Positions 13,401-25,793 of a DNA stretch of 64,000 nucleotides are shown in pieces. A program made the translations under genes and the position numbers. Where the stretch lies: positions 143,650 through 207,649 of the forward strand of contig QANZ01047738.1 in assembly GCA_003254925.1 (NCBI GenBank), given 5' to 3'. This DNA is from Chamaecrista fasciculata. Taxonomy: Eukaryota; Streptophyta; Magnoliopsida; Fabales; Fabaceae. The stretch's first letter is position 1; each line of letters opens with the position of its first letter. Under the pieces are notes generated by a model. That model ran no database searches. It was given only the letters and a program-made list of their open reading frames with translations, and was not told where the DNA came from.

Positions 13401-16128
13401 AAAGGCAATTCATGACCAGAAGTTCACAGGAAAGGTAAAAATTTTGAAACTATAATTTAACACCAAACAGTCATTATTCAATGATATATTCTCTTAAATA
13501 TTTCAGGTGGTAGAAGTTGTTAGTGGAGATTGCATTATTGTGGCTGATGATTCACTTCCATATGGCAGTCCACTAGCAGAGAGACGTGTCAACCTGTCAA
13601 GTATTAGGTGCCCAAAAATGGGCAATCCTCGCCGAGATGAAAAGCCGGCTCCTTATGCCCGTGAAGCAAAAGAGTTCTTGAGGACACGTCTTATTGATCG
13701 TCAAGTATGAAAATATTCTATAATGCCTTATTCTTATGCCATTGATTAATTCAGTTAATATTCAATGATGCCTGTTTTCAGGTGAATGTTGAAATGGAGT
13801 ATGCTAGAAAGGTCCCTCTGACTGAGGGATCAACAGTTCCATCAGGAGCTCCTGATTCCAGAGTAATGGATTTTGGATCTGTCTTCCTATTGTCTCCTGT
13901 GAAGGTTGAGGGTGGTGATGCCCCTCCATCGAGTTCATCAGCTGGAAGTCAGCAAACTGGCATAAACATCGCTGAGTTGGTGATTTCCCGTGGTTTTGGG
14001 ACTGTCATTAGACATCGTGACTTCGAGGAGAGATCAAACTATTATGATGCTCTGCTCGCTGCTGAGTCACGGGCCACTTCTGGGAAGAAAGGGATGCATG
14101 CTGCCAAGGATCCTCCAGTCATGCATGTGACTGACTTGACCACGGTGAGAAAAATGATAATTATGCCAAATTGCAGTTTTAGCCTGAACCTAGTTAAACT
14201 CAATTTAACTTTTTCTCCCTGTTGCATTTTAGGCATCAGCCAAGAAATCTCGAGATTTCTTGCATTTCCTGCAACGAAGTAGAAAAATCCCTGCTGTTGT
14301 GGAATATGTCCTTAGTGGCCATCGTTTCAAATTGCTGATTCCAAAAGAAACATGCAGCATTGCTTTCTCATTATCAGGTGTCAGATGTCCTGGTCGTGAT
14401 GAGCCCTATTCTAATGAAGCAATTGCAGTAATGAGGCGAAAGATAATGCAGAGAGATGTTGAGGTATTCTAGTTTCTCTTTGAATATAAGTTTCTCAACA
14501 TTATATATTTCTTTATTAAATATTTTTGCTATTATCGCCAGATTGAGGTTGAAACTGTTGATAGAAATGGAACCTTCTTGGGATCCTTATGGGAGTCAAA
14601 GAACAATGTGGCGGTTACGCTGCTTGAGGCTGGCCTTGCAAAACTTCAAACCTCCTTTGGCAGTGACCGAATTCCTGATTTTCATCTTCTGGAGCATGCC
14701 GAACAATCTGCCAAGAAGCAAAAATTGAAAGTAAGAAGGAAACTATAATTGGTGTTACCTCTGTATTTCCCCGTGAACCCTTCTAAAATGAAATGTTATT
14801 GCAGATTTGGGAGAGCTATGTTGAAGGGGAAAAAGTACCCAATGGTGGTCCTTCAGCAGCTGAAAGCAAGCAACAAGAAACACTTAAGGTTCTTTGGATA
14901 CTTTCACATATATGAACCCTTGTTTTGCATTCAAAAATGGTGATTGACTTGTCCTATTCTTTTAGGTAAAGGTGACAGAAGTCTTGGGTGGGGGTAAATT
15001 TTATGTCCAGACTGTTGGGGATCAAAAGATAGCAACTATACAGCAACAGCTTGCTTCTTTGAACCTTCAAGATGCTCCAGTGATAGGTGCTTTCAATCCT
15101 AAGAAGGGTGACATAGTCCTTTGTCAATTTCTTGCGGACGATTCTTGGTACCGGGCAATGGTGAGTGAGTATATATGACTTGATATTAATCTTTTTATCC
15201 TATTTTGGTAGTAATTGTGGTTTCATCTAATTATATCAGATCTCACTTCTTTCATATGATTCTTTAGTCATTCTTTTTTCCTGCCTGAATACAATGAAGC
15301 CTAAATTTATTAGATCAGATATATCTTTTAATAGCCAACTGTTTGTTTATACAAATACTTAGTGCATCACTTGTATCACTTTTGCGTTTTCTGATCCCAG
15401 TGAAATAAAGTTTGGTGTTTTATTTTTTAAAATACTTCAATGCTATTCATTATTGAATTGTACAGATTGTTAATGGACCTCGAGGACCAGTTGAATCTCC
15501 AAAGGACATGTTTGAAGTATTCTACCTTGATTATGGAAACCAAGAAGAAGTAACTTACAGTCAGTTACGGCCCATTGATCCTTCTGTTTCTACTGCACCT
15601 GGTCTTGCTCAACTGTGCAGTCTTGCATACATTAAGGTTCCAAATTGGGAAGATGATTTCGGCGAAGAAGCAGCTGAATATATGAGTGAGCATACTTTGA
15701 ATAGTGGAAAAGAGTTCAAGGCTCAAATTGAAGAGAGAGATACATCAGGAGGAAAAGTGAAAGGACAGGGAACCGGGACAATACTCGCCGTAACTCTCAT
15801 TGCTGAGGATTCTGAGATGAGCATTAATGCTTCCCTGATACAGGTTTTTCTAGCAGCTATATATACTATTTGCTTAATATGCTTTTCAAAACAAACACAA
15901 TAATCTGAATGTTGTTGTATTTTCTCCTGAAAATTCCAGGAAGGACTTGCTAGGACAGAAAGAAGAAATTTCAGGGACCGAAAACAAAGACAGCAGGCTC
16001 TTGATAGTTTGGAGAAGTTCCAGGAAGAAGCCAAGACTGGTAGGCGTGGAATGTGGCAGTATGGAGATATTGATTCAGATGATGAGGACAATGCTCCTCC
16101 GGCAAGGAAGGCCGGTGGCCGGAGATGA
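10486..16128 (+). CDS. TSN: Tudor-SN (staphylococcal nuclease-Tudor) protein
   Basis: Tudor-SN is a cytoplasmic RNA-binding nuclease that in plants acts in stress granules, mRNA decay or stabilisation and stress tolerance. Sixteen coding exons: 10486-10644, 10970-11044, 11140-11253, 11338-11442, 11856-12062, 12139-12348, 12425-12532, 13264-13434, 13507-13704, 13782-14144, 14233-14463, 14542-14730, 14805-14888, 14966-15160, 15466-15843, 15940-16128. They total 991 residues, the same length I recall for Arabidopsis TSN1. Four SN-like repeats fill the first two thirds, beginning with WYKGRVKAIPSGDSLTIV. The Tudor domain lies at about 770-835 (DIVLCQF, SWYRAM, FYLDYGN), followed by a last SN-like region. 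The tail is basic and ends GGRR. Every exon is a multiple of three, so all 15 coding introns are phase 0. Confidence 0.97.
12869..12888. repeat. (TA)n microsatellite in Tudor-SN intron 7
   Basis: An uninterrupted TA run lies within the 731-bp intron at 12533-13263. Confidence 0.85.
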
Positions 16129-16813
16129 GTGTTGTCATTCTTTGCCAGCGGCCGGTAAATTATAACAACATACACACATCTTGACAGAAAAATAATGAGT
16201 CAAGTTACTTATAGGCATAAATGAATGATTATTATTAGGATCAGAAATTGCCGTGCATAAACAACTATTAAGATTCTTTTTCTTGTTTTAAATTTTGCTG
16301 TGTTAGGTTGAGGCAACAATTTATTTATACTGATTTCATAATAAAGTGCTTGCGGCAGGGTTCATTCCATTTTTTTTTTTATCATGATTCAAGTATGTGC
16401 TCATGTGGATTGAGCCGTTGCAACTTTTTTTCGCTAACAGCAGTGGTAATTTCAAATTGTTGTTAAAATAATTTTTTTTGTTTATTTTTATAAAACAGTT
16501 TTTAAAATGACGTTTTGTCAAATAACTGAATAAGGATTGTCATTAACAAAGAAACGGATACACAGAGTTTCAAATACAATACACAAAAGAGAAGCAAAGC
16601 AAAAGTGGTTGATGGGAAAGCAAAATCACAGTTAAACAGCACTAGCTTATGTTATGTCCACACAGCAAAAACAAAAGAGTGGACTGTAGAGAAAAGCTTC
16701 ATCCAACAGGGCTTTACCAGCCAACAACAACAACAAGTCTGCGCATTTATTGCCTTCCCGAAAAGCATGTAGCGAGGCATGATTATCTTAAAAATCAGGC
16801 CCAAAAAAATAAA
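16129..16813. other. Tudor-SN 3' UTR and spacer
   Basis: AATAAAG near 16340 is a likely poly(A) signal. The rest is non-coding DNA with no supported gene, leading into the MITE at 16814. Confidence 0.5.
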
Positions 16814-17309
16814 GAGGAAACCTACTATTTGGTCTCTCCTTTTTCACACTTTCAACTATTTTGTCTCTGTATTTTTGAAATAGATTATTTGGTCTCTCAA
16901 AAATTAGAAATGTCAACTCATTAGTCTCTGAAGCCTATCTCCGTTACTAACATTGATGACCTAGCCGTTAAGTGCACATGTAACACGTTAAATACTATAT
17001 ATTTAACTATTTGGAATCACCTAGGAATTGAGATTTGGGAATGATTCAATAGTTTATGCCTTACGAAAGGTTTAGATCGGTTTAATTGTGTTTGCTGGTC
17101 CGGTTTGGTTAGTTTAGGTGATTAGAATGTTAAAGTGCATTTAACGGTGCTATGTAAGCATTTAATGTCTGATAGTTGACGATTATGATAAATGAGGAAC
17201 TAAATAGTTGACATTTTTAATTTTTGAGGGACTAAATTGTCTATTTCAAAAATGTAGGGATCAAATAGTTGAAATTGGGAAAAAGGAGGACCAAATAGTA
17301 GGTTTCCTC
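16814..17309. mobile_element. MULE-like MITE with a perfect 9-bp target duplication
   Basis: Both ends read GAGGAAACCTACTATTTGGTC inward, with further imperfect inverted similarity. The flanks are identical 9-bp repeats, AAAAATAAA, at 16805-16813 and 17310-17318. There is no coding capacity. Isolated right ends of the same family appear at about 33062-33085 and 33645-33668. Confidence 0.8.
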
Positions 17310-17408
17310 AAAAATAAAATAATTACCCCATTAAAAAGTTTTATAATTTTTAAATAATGATATTAATAATGAAGTAATAATTATATCGAATCAATCAACA
17401 CCAACATT

Positions 17409-17988
17409 TAGGGGTGTTCATTGGGTTGGGCCAACCCGCCAACCCGCTAAAACCAACCCAACCCACTTGTTTGGGTTGGTTTGGGTTGGGCTGGCGGGTT
17501 GGTTTGGGTTCAAAAAGTTGAGCCCGCTGTGGTTTGGGTTGGGCTGCGGGTTTCAAGATTTTGAGCCCGCTCAACCCAACCCAACCCGCCGGCCCGCAAA
17601 AATATTAAATAAAAAATAAAATTAATTTTTTATTTAGTTAAAACTATATATTAATATCACAAATAATATTATTTTTACAATTTAGTCAATTAATAAATTT
17701 TTATTCTCAATTTAGTCCATAAAAAACATATTGTGAAGGACCAAATTAAAGAAAAAAATTTAAGAGGGACCAATTTTTTTATAAAATAAATATATAAAAA
17801 ATAAAAAAAATTAGTATGGGCCAACCCGCCAACCCAAACCAAACCAACCCGCTACTGTTTGGTTTGGGTTGGTTTGGGTTGACTCAATTATTTTCTTTAG
17901 CCCAACCCAACCCAACCCGCCAAATAAATTAGTGAGCCCGAACCAACCCGCCCTAAACCCAACCCAACCCAACCCGTGAACACCCCTA
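17409..17988. mobile_element. hAT-type MITE, GGGTTGG-rich
   Basis: The termini are TAGGGGTGTTCA and its inverted copy TGAACACCCCTA. They are flanked by a perfect 8-bp duplication, CCAACATT, at 17401-17408 and 17989-17996. An 8-bp duplication with TAGGG-type ends is typical of the hAT superfamily. Both arms are dense in GGGTTGG/CCAACCC repeats, so the whole element can fold back. There is no transposase. Confidence 0.85.
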
Positions 17989-17996
17989 CCAACATT

Positions 17997-18654
17997 TCAA
18001 ATGACTTATTTTTTATTTTACCAAAATCTTAAATGGCCTATTGATTACAAAAACATTTTTTAAGTTGATTTTTTTACACTAACTTTAAATTTGAAGGAAT
18101 CATGAATGCAACTTAGTGGATTTTTACTTGATTCTTTGTGGTTATCTCATTTTTTTTATATAAAAAACATTCTACTTTAAGCTGTTTATGTTTAAGTAAA
18201 TGACCAATAACAAAATAATTAATTACTATTCTCGATAATAAATACTTTGACTTAAAAAAAATATTCAAAAAGTTATTCAACTAGAAAAAAAAGTCTTCTC
18301 ATAAACTACTAGCCACTTTCTTATATTTAAAAAATAAAAAATTTTATCTGAACCCGGTTCATTCAACAGTATTCGGCTTGGCGTGTCTAGTCTAGTAAGA
18401 CTCAAAATTTTGGTAAACCTAATATCATAAAGCCAGACATTTTGGAGGGAAAAAGAGTAGGAAATAAGACCAGTGAGTTAGTTGGCGGGGTTTCTCATTT
18501 CCTAGATTCAATTCCTTACTTCCTATCTATTTTCCCTTCAATTTCAGTCATACTTGTACAGTTATACTTGAACATCTTCAATCTACCCATTTTAATCATT
18601 CTTAATTTATCATTTTTTTTTTCAATTAAATCCATAAAGATTCCATCCATCGTC
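17997..18654. other. Upstream region of the FHA-TDP1 gene
   Basis: AT-rich, with no TATA box I can assign. An in-frame ATG at 18442 would add 71 residues that look translated from leader sequence (Ile/Phe/Leu-rich, no domain), so the ATG at 18655 is preferred as start. Confidence 0.5.
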
Positions 18655-21600
18655 ATGATTGATTCAGATTTATCTTCTTCGGCTAACGTTAGTGCTTGTA
18701 ATTTTACGAGTACTCATAAAAGAGGCTTCGTAGATGATTCTTCTGTAAAATCTTACTATGATTCACCCCCAAAGAAGAAATCTACAAGTATTTCCGGCAA
18801 GAGGTTAGTAGCCTGTGTTAATTTGAGACATTTCGAGATTCCTTTGTTTTCAGCCGCCGTCGATTGCGACGGTTCTGGATGCGAGTCCATCCTTCTTCAT
18901 GCGGATCAGCCTTATACCATCGGTCGGAAACCTAGTGACTGCCAATTTGTCTTCCGAGACCCCCGAGTCAGTAAGCAACATTGCCAGATTTTCTTTGACG
19001 GTTCACTACGAAAACTTTATATTCTGGGTGGGGTTTTGTTACTTAATGATTCTTCTAGATGTCTTGTTCATGAATTCAGGAATAGGGTAATGACATATCA
19101 TGCTACTAGTGATAATACTGAGGTCCCAAATAGTGTTGTTGGCTTTCGAGCGGCTTCTAATGGGGTTTTTGTGAACGGGTTCAAAGTTAGAAAGGGCATG
19201 GCAATGGAGTTGTCGGCTGGAGATAAGGTTTTGCTGGTTTGTGGAAGTGAAATAATAACTTCTTGTGGTATTCGGAATCGGATCGGATTTGTTATTCAGA
19301 GAATTGCTTTTGAGGAGGTTGTTACTGAAGGGTTTGATGATGTTGATGATACATTGGAGAGCATGCGGGAATTAGCAGCAGTATCCTCGGGACAATCCCA
19401 AGGGATTACATCAAGTGGGAAACGGAACAAAAGAGTTTTTGCTATGAAGGCAAATGGTTTATTTTCAGACAGTGTCATGTCAAATTACAAACAAGTTCTT
19501 GGGAGAGCAAACTTTCTTCTAGATCGGTGCGGAGACATCTTGCTCAGTGATGATCCAATATCTTGTATACTGCATGATATACCATATATAGGTCCTGGAC
19601 ACAAATGTGCCCGGGGCACCTCATTGAACAACTTCTCAGGTGTGAATTTGGGCAATACCGTTAGATTATTGGTTGACAGTGAAGTGCAGTCTAAGTATAT
19701 TAAGCCAGCATTGGAGAATAACTTGCCTCTACAGGTGAACTCATCTGGTGATGGGCAAATGGAAATTAGAAGTAATGGTATCTTGAAGTCTACTTCACCC
19801 TTAGTTTGTGGAAGTGAAGTAATTGCCTTAGAGGTCAACAGTGACCATCTCCATTTTTGTCAAAAAGGGAATTTTGGAGTTGTTCTTGAGACTGATATGG
19901 CTGACAAGAGTTCTAATGGCACGCTGTTAAACTCTGTAGGCAAGGATAATTTTCCTTTTGGGGGTGACAAGATGAAAAGCCATGAGGGCATCTTTTGTTC
20001 ATCACCTGGAAAGAATTTTTGCCTGAATCGCCTTCAATATGCAGACTGTGGTTCCCAGGCCAATCATTCTACTGTATCTTTACCTGAACTTCTTTATCCA
20101 GTTGAAAGCATTTCAAGGATGTTTATTGCAACGTTCACAAGTGACATAAAATGGTTAGATGACCTTTTTCTTTATGTTGGTTTCATTTCCTTTCATGGCA
20201 TTCTTTTCTCTAGCCAATGTCTTTTGATTTGAATACATACTTTTTCATGGTAATTTGAGTTAAACAATTGAGAATGGCTGGCAATCTCTTGTGTGTGTGT
20301 ATTCGTTCTTCATAATCTTTGAGATTTATTTGCAGTTTTTATCGTTACTGCATTTGAACTTGGTTATGTTTTACAATACTAAGAGAATTGTTTTGTTAGG
20401 TTCTTGTCATATTGTCAGATTCCGTTCCATCTACCAATTACAATTGCTTGTCACAACGCCGGAAGATGCTGGAGTTCAAGACCTGATGATAGAATGTCTA
20501 TGCCTTACCCAGATTATCCTAACTTAATTGTAGTGTAAGTATTATTTTTTTTCAAGGGGACAATTATGTGATATGCATTGATGCTTGGTTTAGGGAACTA
20601 TTTAATTTGCAGGAGTTAGATGGATTATTTAGGAAGAACTCCTCCTTTTAGTTGGCATTTTGTAATACTTTCTTGCTGTATATAGGTATCCTCCATTTCC
20701 TGAATCTATAGCTTTTGGTAACAATAGTAAGAAGCAGGGGATTGCATGTCATCATCCAAAATTGCTTGTTCTGCAAAGAGAAGATACTATAAGAGTTGTT
20801 GTTACATCTGCAAATTTAGTGGAAAAGCAGGTATTCCATTGGCCAAACTTCTGGTTAATTTCATAAATAATAATTATAATAATGAGAATTTATGAGCAGA
20901 ATGCCCTTTTTATGGTGTATAACTTCTAAAAATGTTGATACAGAATGAAAAGTCTCTTGAGCACCGAGTAAACATTGTTTCTAGCATTCTAGCTTAGAAG
21001 TTTGGACTTTCTGAAGTCTAGTAGCATATAAACTATCCCACAAAGAACGACTGTCAATACCTTGCCTGACATGATATGCAGCTCTATTGGTTTTCATTGT
21101 GAGTTGTGACTTATGACCTATCATAATGCTTAGCAACATGTGCTTGCATGTTTTTTAGCCTTTATGCCTTCACTATCTGGTTTTCACACTGCCATTGGAT
21201 TTACATTTCCCTTTGTTTCCCTCTTCACCTTGAGCAGTAATACGTCTGCCATTAATTCTAATCTATTCTAGTCCTACTGTAAAATCCCATCACAATTATC
21301 TATTCCATGTGGCCTTGCACTTTCATGACCATTATAAAAACATAATCAGGAAGAGAGGTTGTGATTTGAAGAATACATGAGTGACTAAAAGGTCGTAGTA
21401 GGCTTCTATTGTCAAACATTGCCTATTTTGCTTTTGTATTTGTTTTTTCTTCATTGGTATTGACTTTCCTAGATTCTTTTGATTGACATAGTTTTGTTTT
21501 CGGCATGTTCTCTCCTCTATTGCATACTGTATATAAATGGGTTGTAAGCTTTTGATGTCACTTTAACATATGCTTTTTCCACAAATAATGGTTGCATGGT

Positions 21601-23732
21601 AACAGTCATACTCCTTTCATATGTATAATTATCTTTGCAGTTAATACTTATTGATTCATTTATCAAAGTCCAATTTATATACGTTGATAATGTGTAATTA
21701 GTTTAAACTCAACATTTTTACATAACTATCTAGAAAAAAATTGCAAACACAATATAGCATGCAATAAGAGTATGTTAGCTGCATTGTTGCTCTTTGATAT
21801 AAAGTCTATCAAAATCTAATATATGGAACAATTTTTTATTTTCAACCAATAGGACACCTTTTATTTTTCAATTTAAATTATACATAAATGTTGATTTCAG
21901 GACTCAAAAGGTATATATATAATTTTGAAGGACATCACATCATAGAAAGTTTGTCATATTGAATGCATTTTTATGTTTAGCATTACAGTAAGCTGAAATA
22001 GTATCAAAGCTCCATCCAATTTATAATACCTTGCATGCTTATCTAATGTATAATATGACTCGTCATTTTTATTTTATTTTTTCTCTGTGTAGTGGAACTG
22101 TGTGACTAATACTATATGGTGGCAAGATTTCCCTCGTGTCAGTTCAGCTGATTATAGATTACTATTCCCAAAAGCTTACTACAATGAATTACATCTGGAT
22201 TCAAAGAATGATTTTGCCGCTCAGCTGGCTGGATTTATGGCTTCTCTCTTGATAGATGTACCCAGTCAGGCCCATTGGATCAATGAGTTGACAAAATATG
22301 ATTTTGGAGGTTCAACAGGACATCTTATCGCATCAGTTCCTGGAATTCACTTGTGCAGAACTTCTGTTTTTTCAGAATCCTTGGCATCCTCAACTGTGAG
22401 TGTTTAAATTTACCATGATTGTCAAAAAACATTTTATTTATATAACTAGAATCTGTTTAGTGATCTTTATGATTTCAAAGCTGCACCCTATTTGCATCTT
22501 ATTGGGTTGGAATATTAACCCTTTAAACCTGGCACTGGCTTCTGAGGTTTAAGAATTTAAGTGACTCTAATTTAGAATATCTTTTTATTTATTTATTTTT
22601 TGTTTTGGAAATTTTGTGGGGAGGGGGGAGGGTTGGGGGAATCCAATAGTAATGTTATGCAAATGACATGATTATTTAATGGGTTTTAGTTAAACATACA
22701 TTCTGCATGGGATTTTCAAAACATTTGATTCTCTTTGGAGGCTAATAATTGTACATTTGGGTCATTGGGTGAGAAGTTTGTTGGTTCAGTTGTATCATCT
22801 GTGGTTGGTATGAGCCACCTTTTCCGCACAGAAGCAGACTCAAAAGGTACAAGACTAAAAATGCTGGCTGCTTCCCTTGGGAAGTCTTGTAAAATTGCTT
22901 CTGGGAGATTGGAGATTGTTTTAAGAAGAAATCCTGATGTGCCCGCTGATGCCAATGCTGTCAGTGTTCTTGTTCCTGACCATGATGGAACACCTTTTGG
23001 AGGTATCATGTAAATTTCTTGCATTTGATACATGCATAACTGGGAATTCTTTATTGCACAATGTTTATTGGATTCACCCTTTCGGGTTATGATTTTCAAA
23101 TTTAGTTATTATTTTTACTGTGCTTGTATCTGTGTTTAAGACTTTAGTTTCTGACTGGAATGACTGAAGTAGTATCTCTCTTTTCTACCTTTCTTTAGAA
23201 TTTGTTCAACTCGGTTTTCTGCCCAGAAATGTAGCACAATGGATTTCTCCTCTTTGGGATGCTGGATTCTTCAGTTTTTCTGGATTTGTGTGTCCAAAAG
23301 AGGCTCTTGCAGCTGCCTTAGGAGAGAGTAGCAATAAAGTACAACTGATATTATATGTATCAGAGGTTTGTTGGCTATGTCTTTTATAGGATTTCATATT
23401 AGTTACAATGCACATGAAGGGCTTGATATCGATGTAATCTTATGAGCTTATACACACACAAACGTATATAAAAGGGTACATGAATGATATATGAACTTGT
23501 GCAGGGGCATCGTTTTCAAGATATGACAACAACGATTCAATCTGAACATATTATTGCATTGTGTTCACTAGTTGCTTCAACCCAAAGGTGTTATGGCCTC
23601 TGGAGATTGCAAGAGGTAAATAGCGGAATGGGAATATCTTTTCATTAACTCCTGCAGCTACTGTTCTTGCATATTATGTACTAAATCGAAGTACTCACTT
23701 ATTTTTATGATGGTATTGAGGTTATATTTGAT

Positions 23733-23766
<34 letters not shown>

Positions 23767-25793
23767 NCCCCCCCCCCTTATATTTTGTTGGTTCTTATGA
23801 TTTCAATTTTCTATTTCTTTTTTCCCCTAAACATCACAATTTTCCATGTATTGATAAGATGCTTTTGTTGTAATAATTATTGAAATACCCAATTATATAT
23901 CTTTTATATTTTGTTTATTAGGTTCTTAATCAATATAGATGGCCTGAATCATTGCAATCTGATTTTATATATGGTGAGTGCATTTCACCTATCTTTTTCC
24001 GTAACATTTTTAGATTAACTAGTGGACCTCTTCTCCCCAATCATTTTTCTTTGGATCATATTGGTTGGAACTTTCTGTCAATCAGGTTCATCTTCTATCG
24101 GTTCATCTGTCAGTCCACAATTTCTTGCTGCATTTTCAGCTGCTGTTGGGAAAAAATCATCACAATATTTTGATTCAGAAGAATCTGATCCTGAGGTGAT
24201 TTGAAGACCTTTGCTTTTCCTTTAGATCTGGTTGAAAAGTTGTGTCTTCTTCAAGATGCATGCCATGTTGAAATTGTCTGTTTCTTAATTATAGTTCAAT
24301 GGTCCTTTTGACAGTGGGCCTACTGGAATACTAGGGAAGAACTGAAAAACCCGTCCATTAGGATAATTTTTCCCACTATTGATAGAGTGAAGAATGGACA
24401 TAATGGGGTTTTGCCTTCAAGACGTGTTCTTTGCTTCCCCGAGGTAATATGATCAGCTGATAAGCTTAAATCACTTAAAATGAATAAGTCAGAGATTGTT
24501 TCTGAGAATATAAAATGTTTATTTTTGACAGGTATTTTCTCTTTAAGCTTTTTGTTGTATTACCAGTGGTCTTGGCTATTGCAAATTGTCTGAAACATCC
24601 TGGTGGAATGACTTGTTCAATTAAATAAGTCGTCTCTGACTCTCCTGGAAGTACCCCGACTTAATTGCCGTATTACATAGTTTGCATAAAATGTTGGAAA
24701 AGAAATAAATTTCTATGCAGCAAATGAGTTGGCAAATTTCATGTAAATCCGTTTCCTGAAGGTTCTCATAATTTTATGTATTTAGTAGTGGTCAAATTTG
24801 GTTTGGTATTTTATTCTTCATATTGTATTCTGGACTTCTGGTTGTTTAAAGATGTTGACAGTGAATAACTTCTTGTCTGCTTTTGAACAGAGAACTTGGC
24901 AAAGATTGAGGGTTTTAGACATACTTCATGATGCTGTTCCTCATCCCCATGATAGAGTAGGGCATCCAATGCATGTCAAGGTAATGATCTATCCACCACT
25001 CCTTATTTCAGATGACTAATATTTCCTGTATGGGAAATACGTCAAATAACACATCAAGTTAGTTGTTAAATGTATTTATTTTATGATGCCCTTCTTTTTT
25101 CCTGTCTTTTTACTTCTCCAATATTAGAGAACTTGGCATTTTGCGTATATTTTATTTTCACTTCCTAACTTTCTTTCTGCATTTATATTTCCTTCATGCT
25201 CTACCCTACTATTTTGTATTTGAATTCGAAGTACTAATAGTAAAGTGTTAATGGGAAATTGGAAATTAATTTGTCAGGTGATGCGGAGACAATTCCAGTC
25301 TGGAAAAGATGCACGTTCCATTGGTTGGGTGTATTGTGGGTCGCATAATTTTAGTGCAGCTGCCTGGGGACGACAAATTTCAAATCCTTTTGGTACAAAA
25401 ACTGAAGGACCTCGAAAAGGGAATCCTTCTTTGGACTCTGGGCTTCATATTTGCAATTATGAACTTGGAATTGTGTTCACATTCCCAGAAGAACATCATG
25501 ATAGCTCAAAAGCTAAAAGCACAAATTTAGAGGATATAGTTTTGCCATTTGTTGTGCCTGCTCCTAAGTATGGCTCTAGAGATAGGCCAGCAACAATGCA
25601 GGCTATGAGGGAGGCAATGGCTGAACGTACTGAGCCGCAACAGGAAGATCGTCTCGAAGAAGAGATAATGGAAGAGATTATTGAGGGAGAGGAAGAAATG
25701 GAGGCAGCTAATTATGTATCAGTGGAGAAGGAAGAGGAGAAGGCTTATGCTGAGATACTCTGGAATCAAGTTGAATCGTCCCAGAGTTGTTGA
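18655..25793 (+). CDS. FHA-domain tyrosyl-DNA phosphodiesterase (TDP1-beta type)
   Basis: The protein is related to TDP1, which removes topoisomerase I adducts from DNA 3' ends; the N-terminal FHA domain binds phospho-threonine partners. Twelve exons: 18655-20153, 20400-20534, 20686-20830, 22093-22395, 22741-23002, 23199-23365, 23505-23615, 23922-23973, 24086-24195, 24315-24443, 24891-24980, 25278-25793, giving 1172 residues in one frame. The FHA domain spans about 80-197 (GR at 90-91, S106..H109, NG at 169-170). The phosphodiesterase part starts near TFTSDI. The first catalytic motif is HHPK, H568 and K570. The second is MHVK, H999 and K1001, followed by GSHNFSAAAWG. All HKD residues are kept. 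The tail is Glu-rich. It resembles Arabidopsis At5g07400. The exon 5 acceptor (TTTGGAG) is the weakest junction. Confidence 0.9.
23734..23777. repeat. Poly-C run with an N (intron)
   Basis: Forty-four positions of C with one N at 23767, inside the intron between exons 7 and 8 of the FHA-TDP1 gene. It is either a real C tract or an assembly or base-calling artefact. It does not affect coding. Confidence 0.9.

Noticed and set aside
18442-18654. Upstream in-frame extension of the FHA-TDP1 protein
   Set aside because: The extra 71 residues are hydrophobic and low in complexity, consistent with translated leader; the ATG at 18655 fits better.
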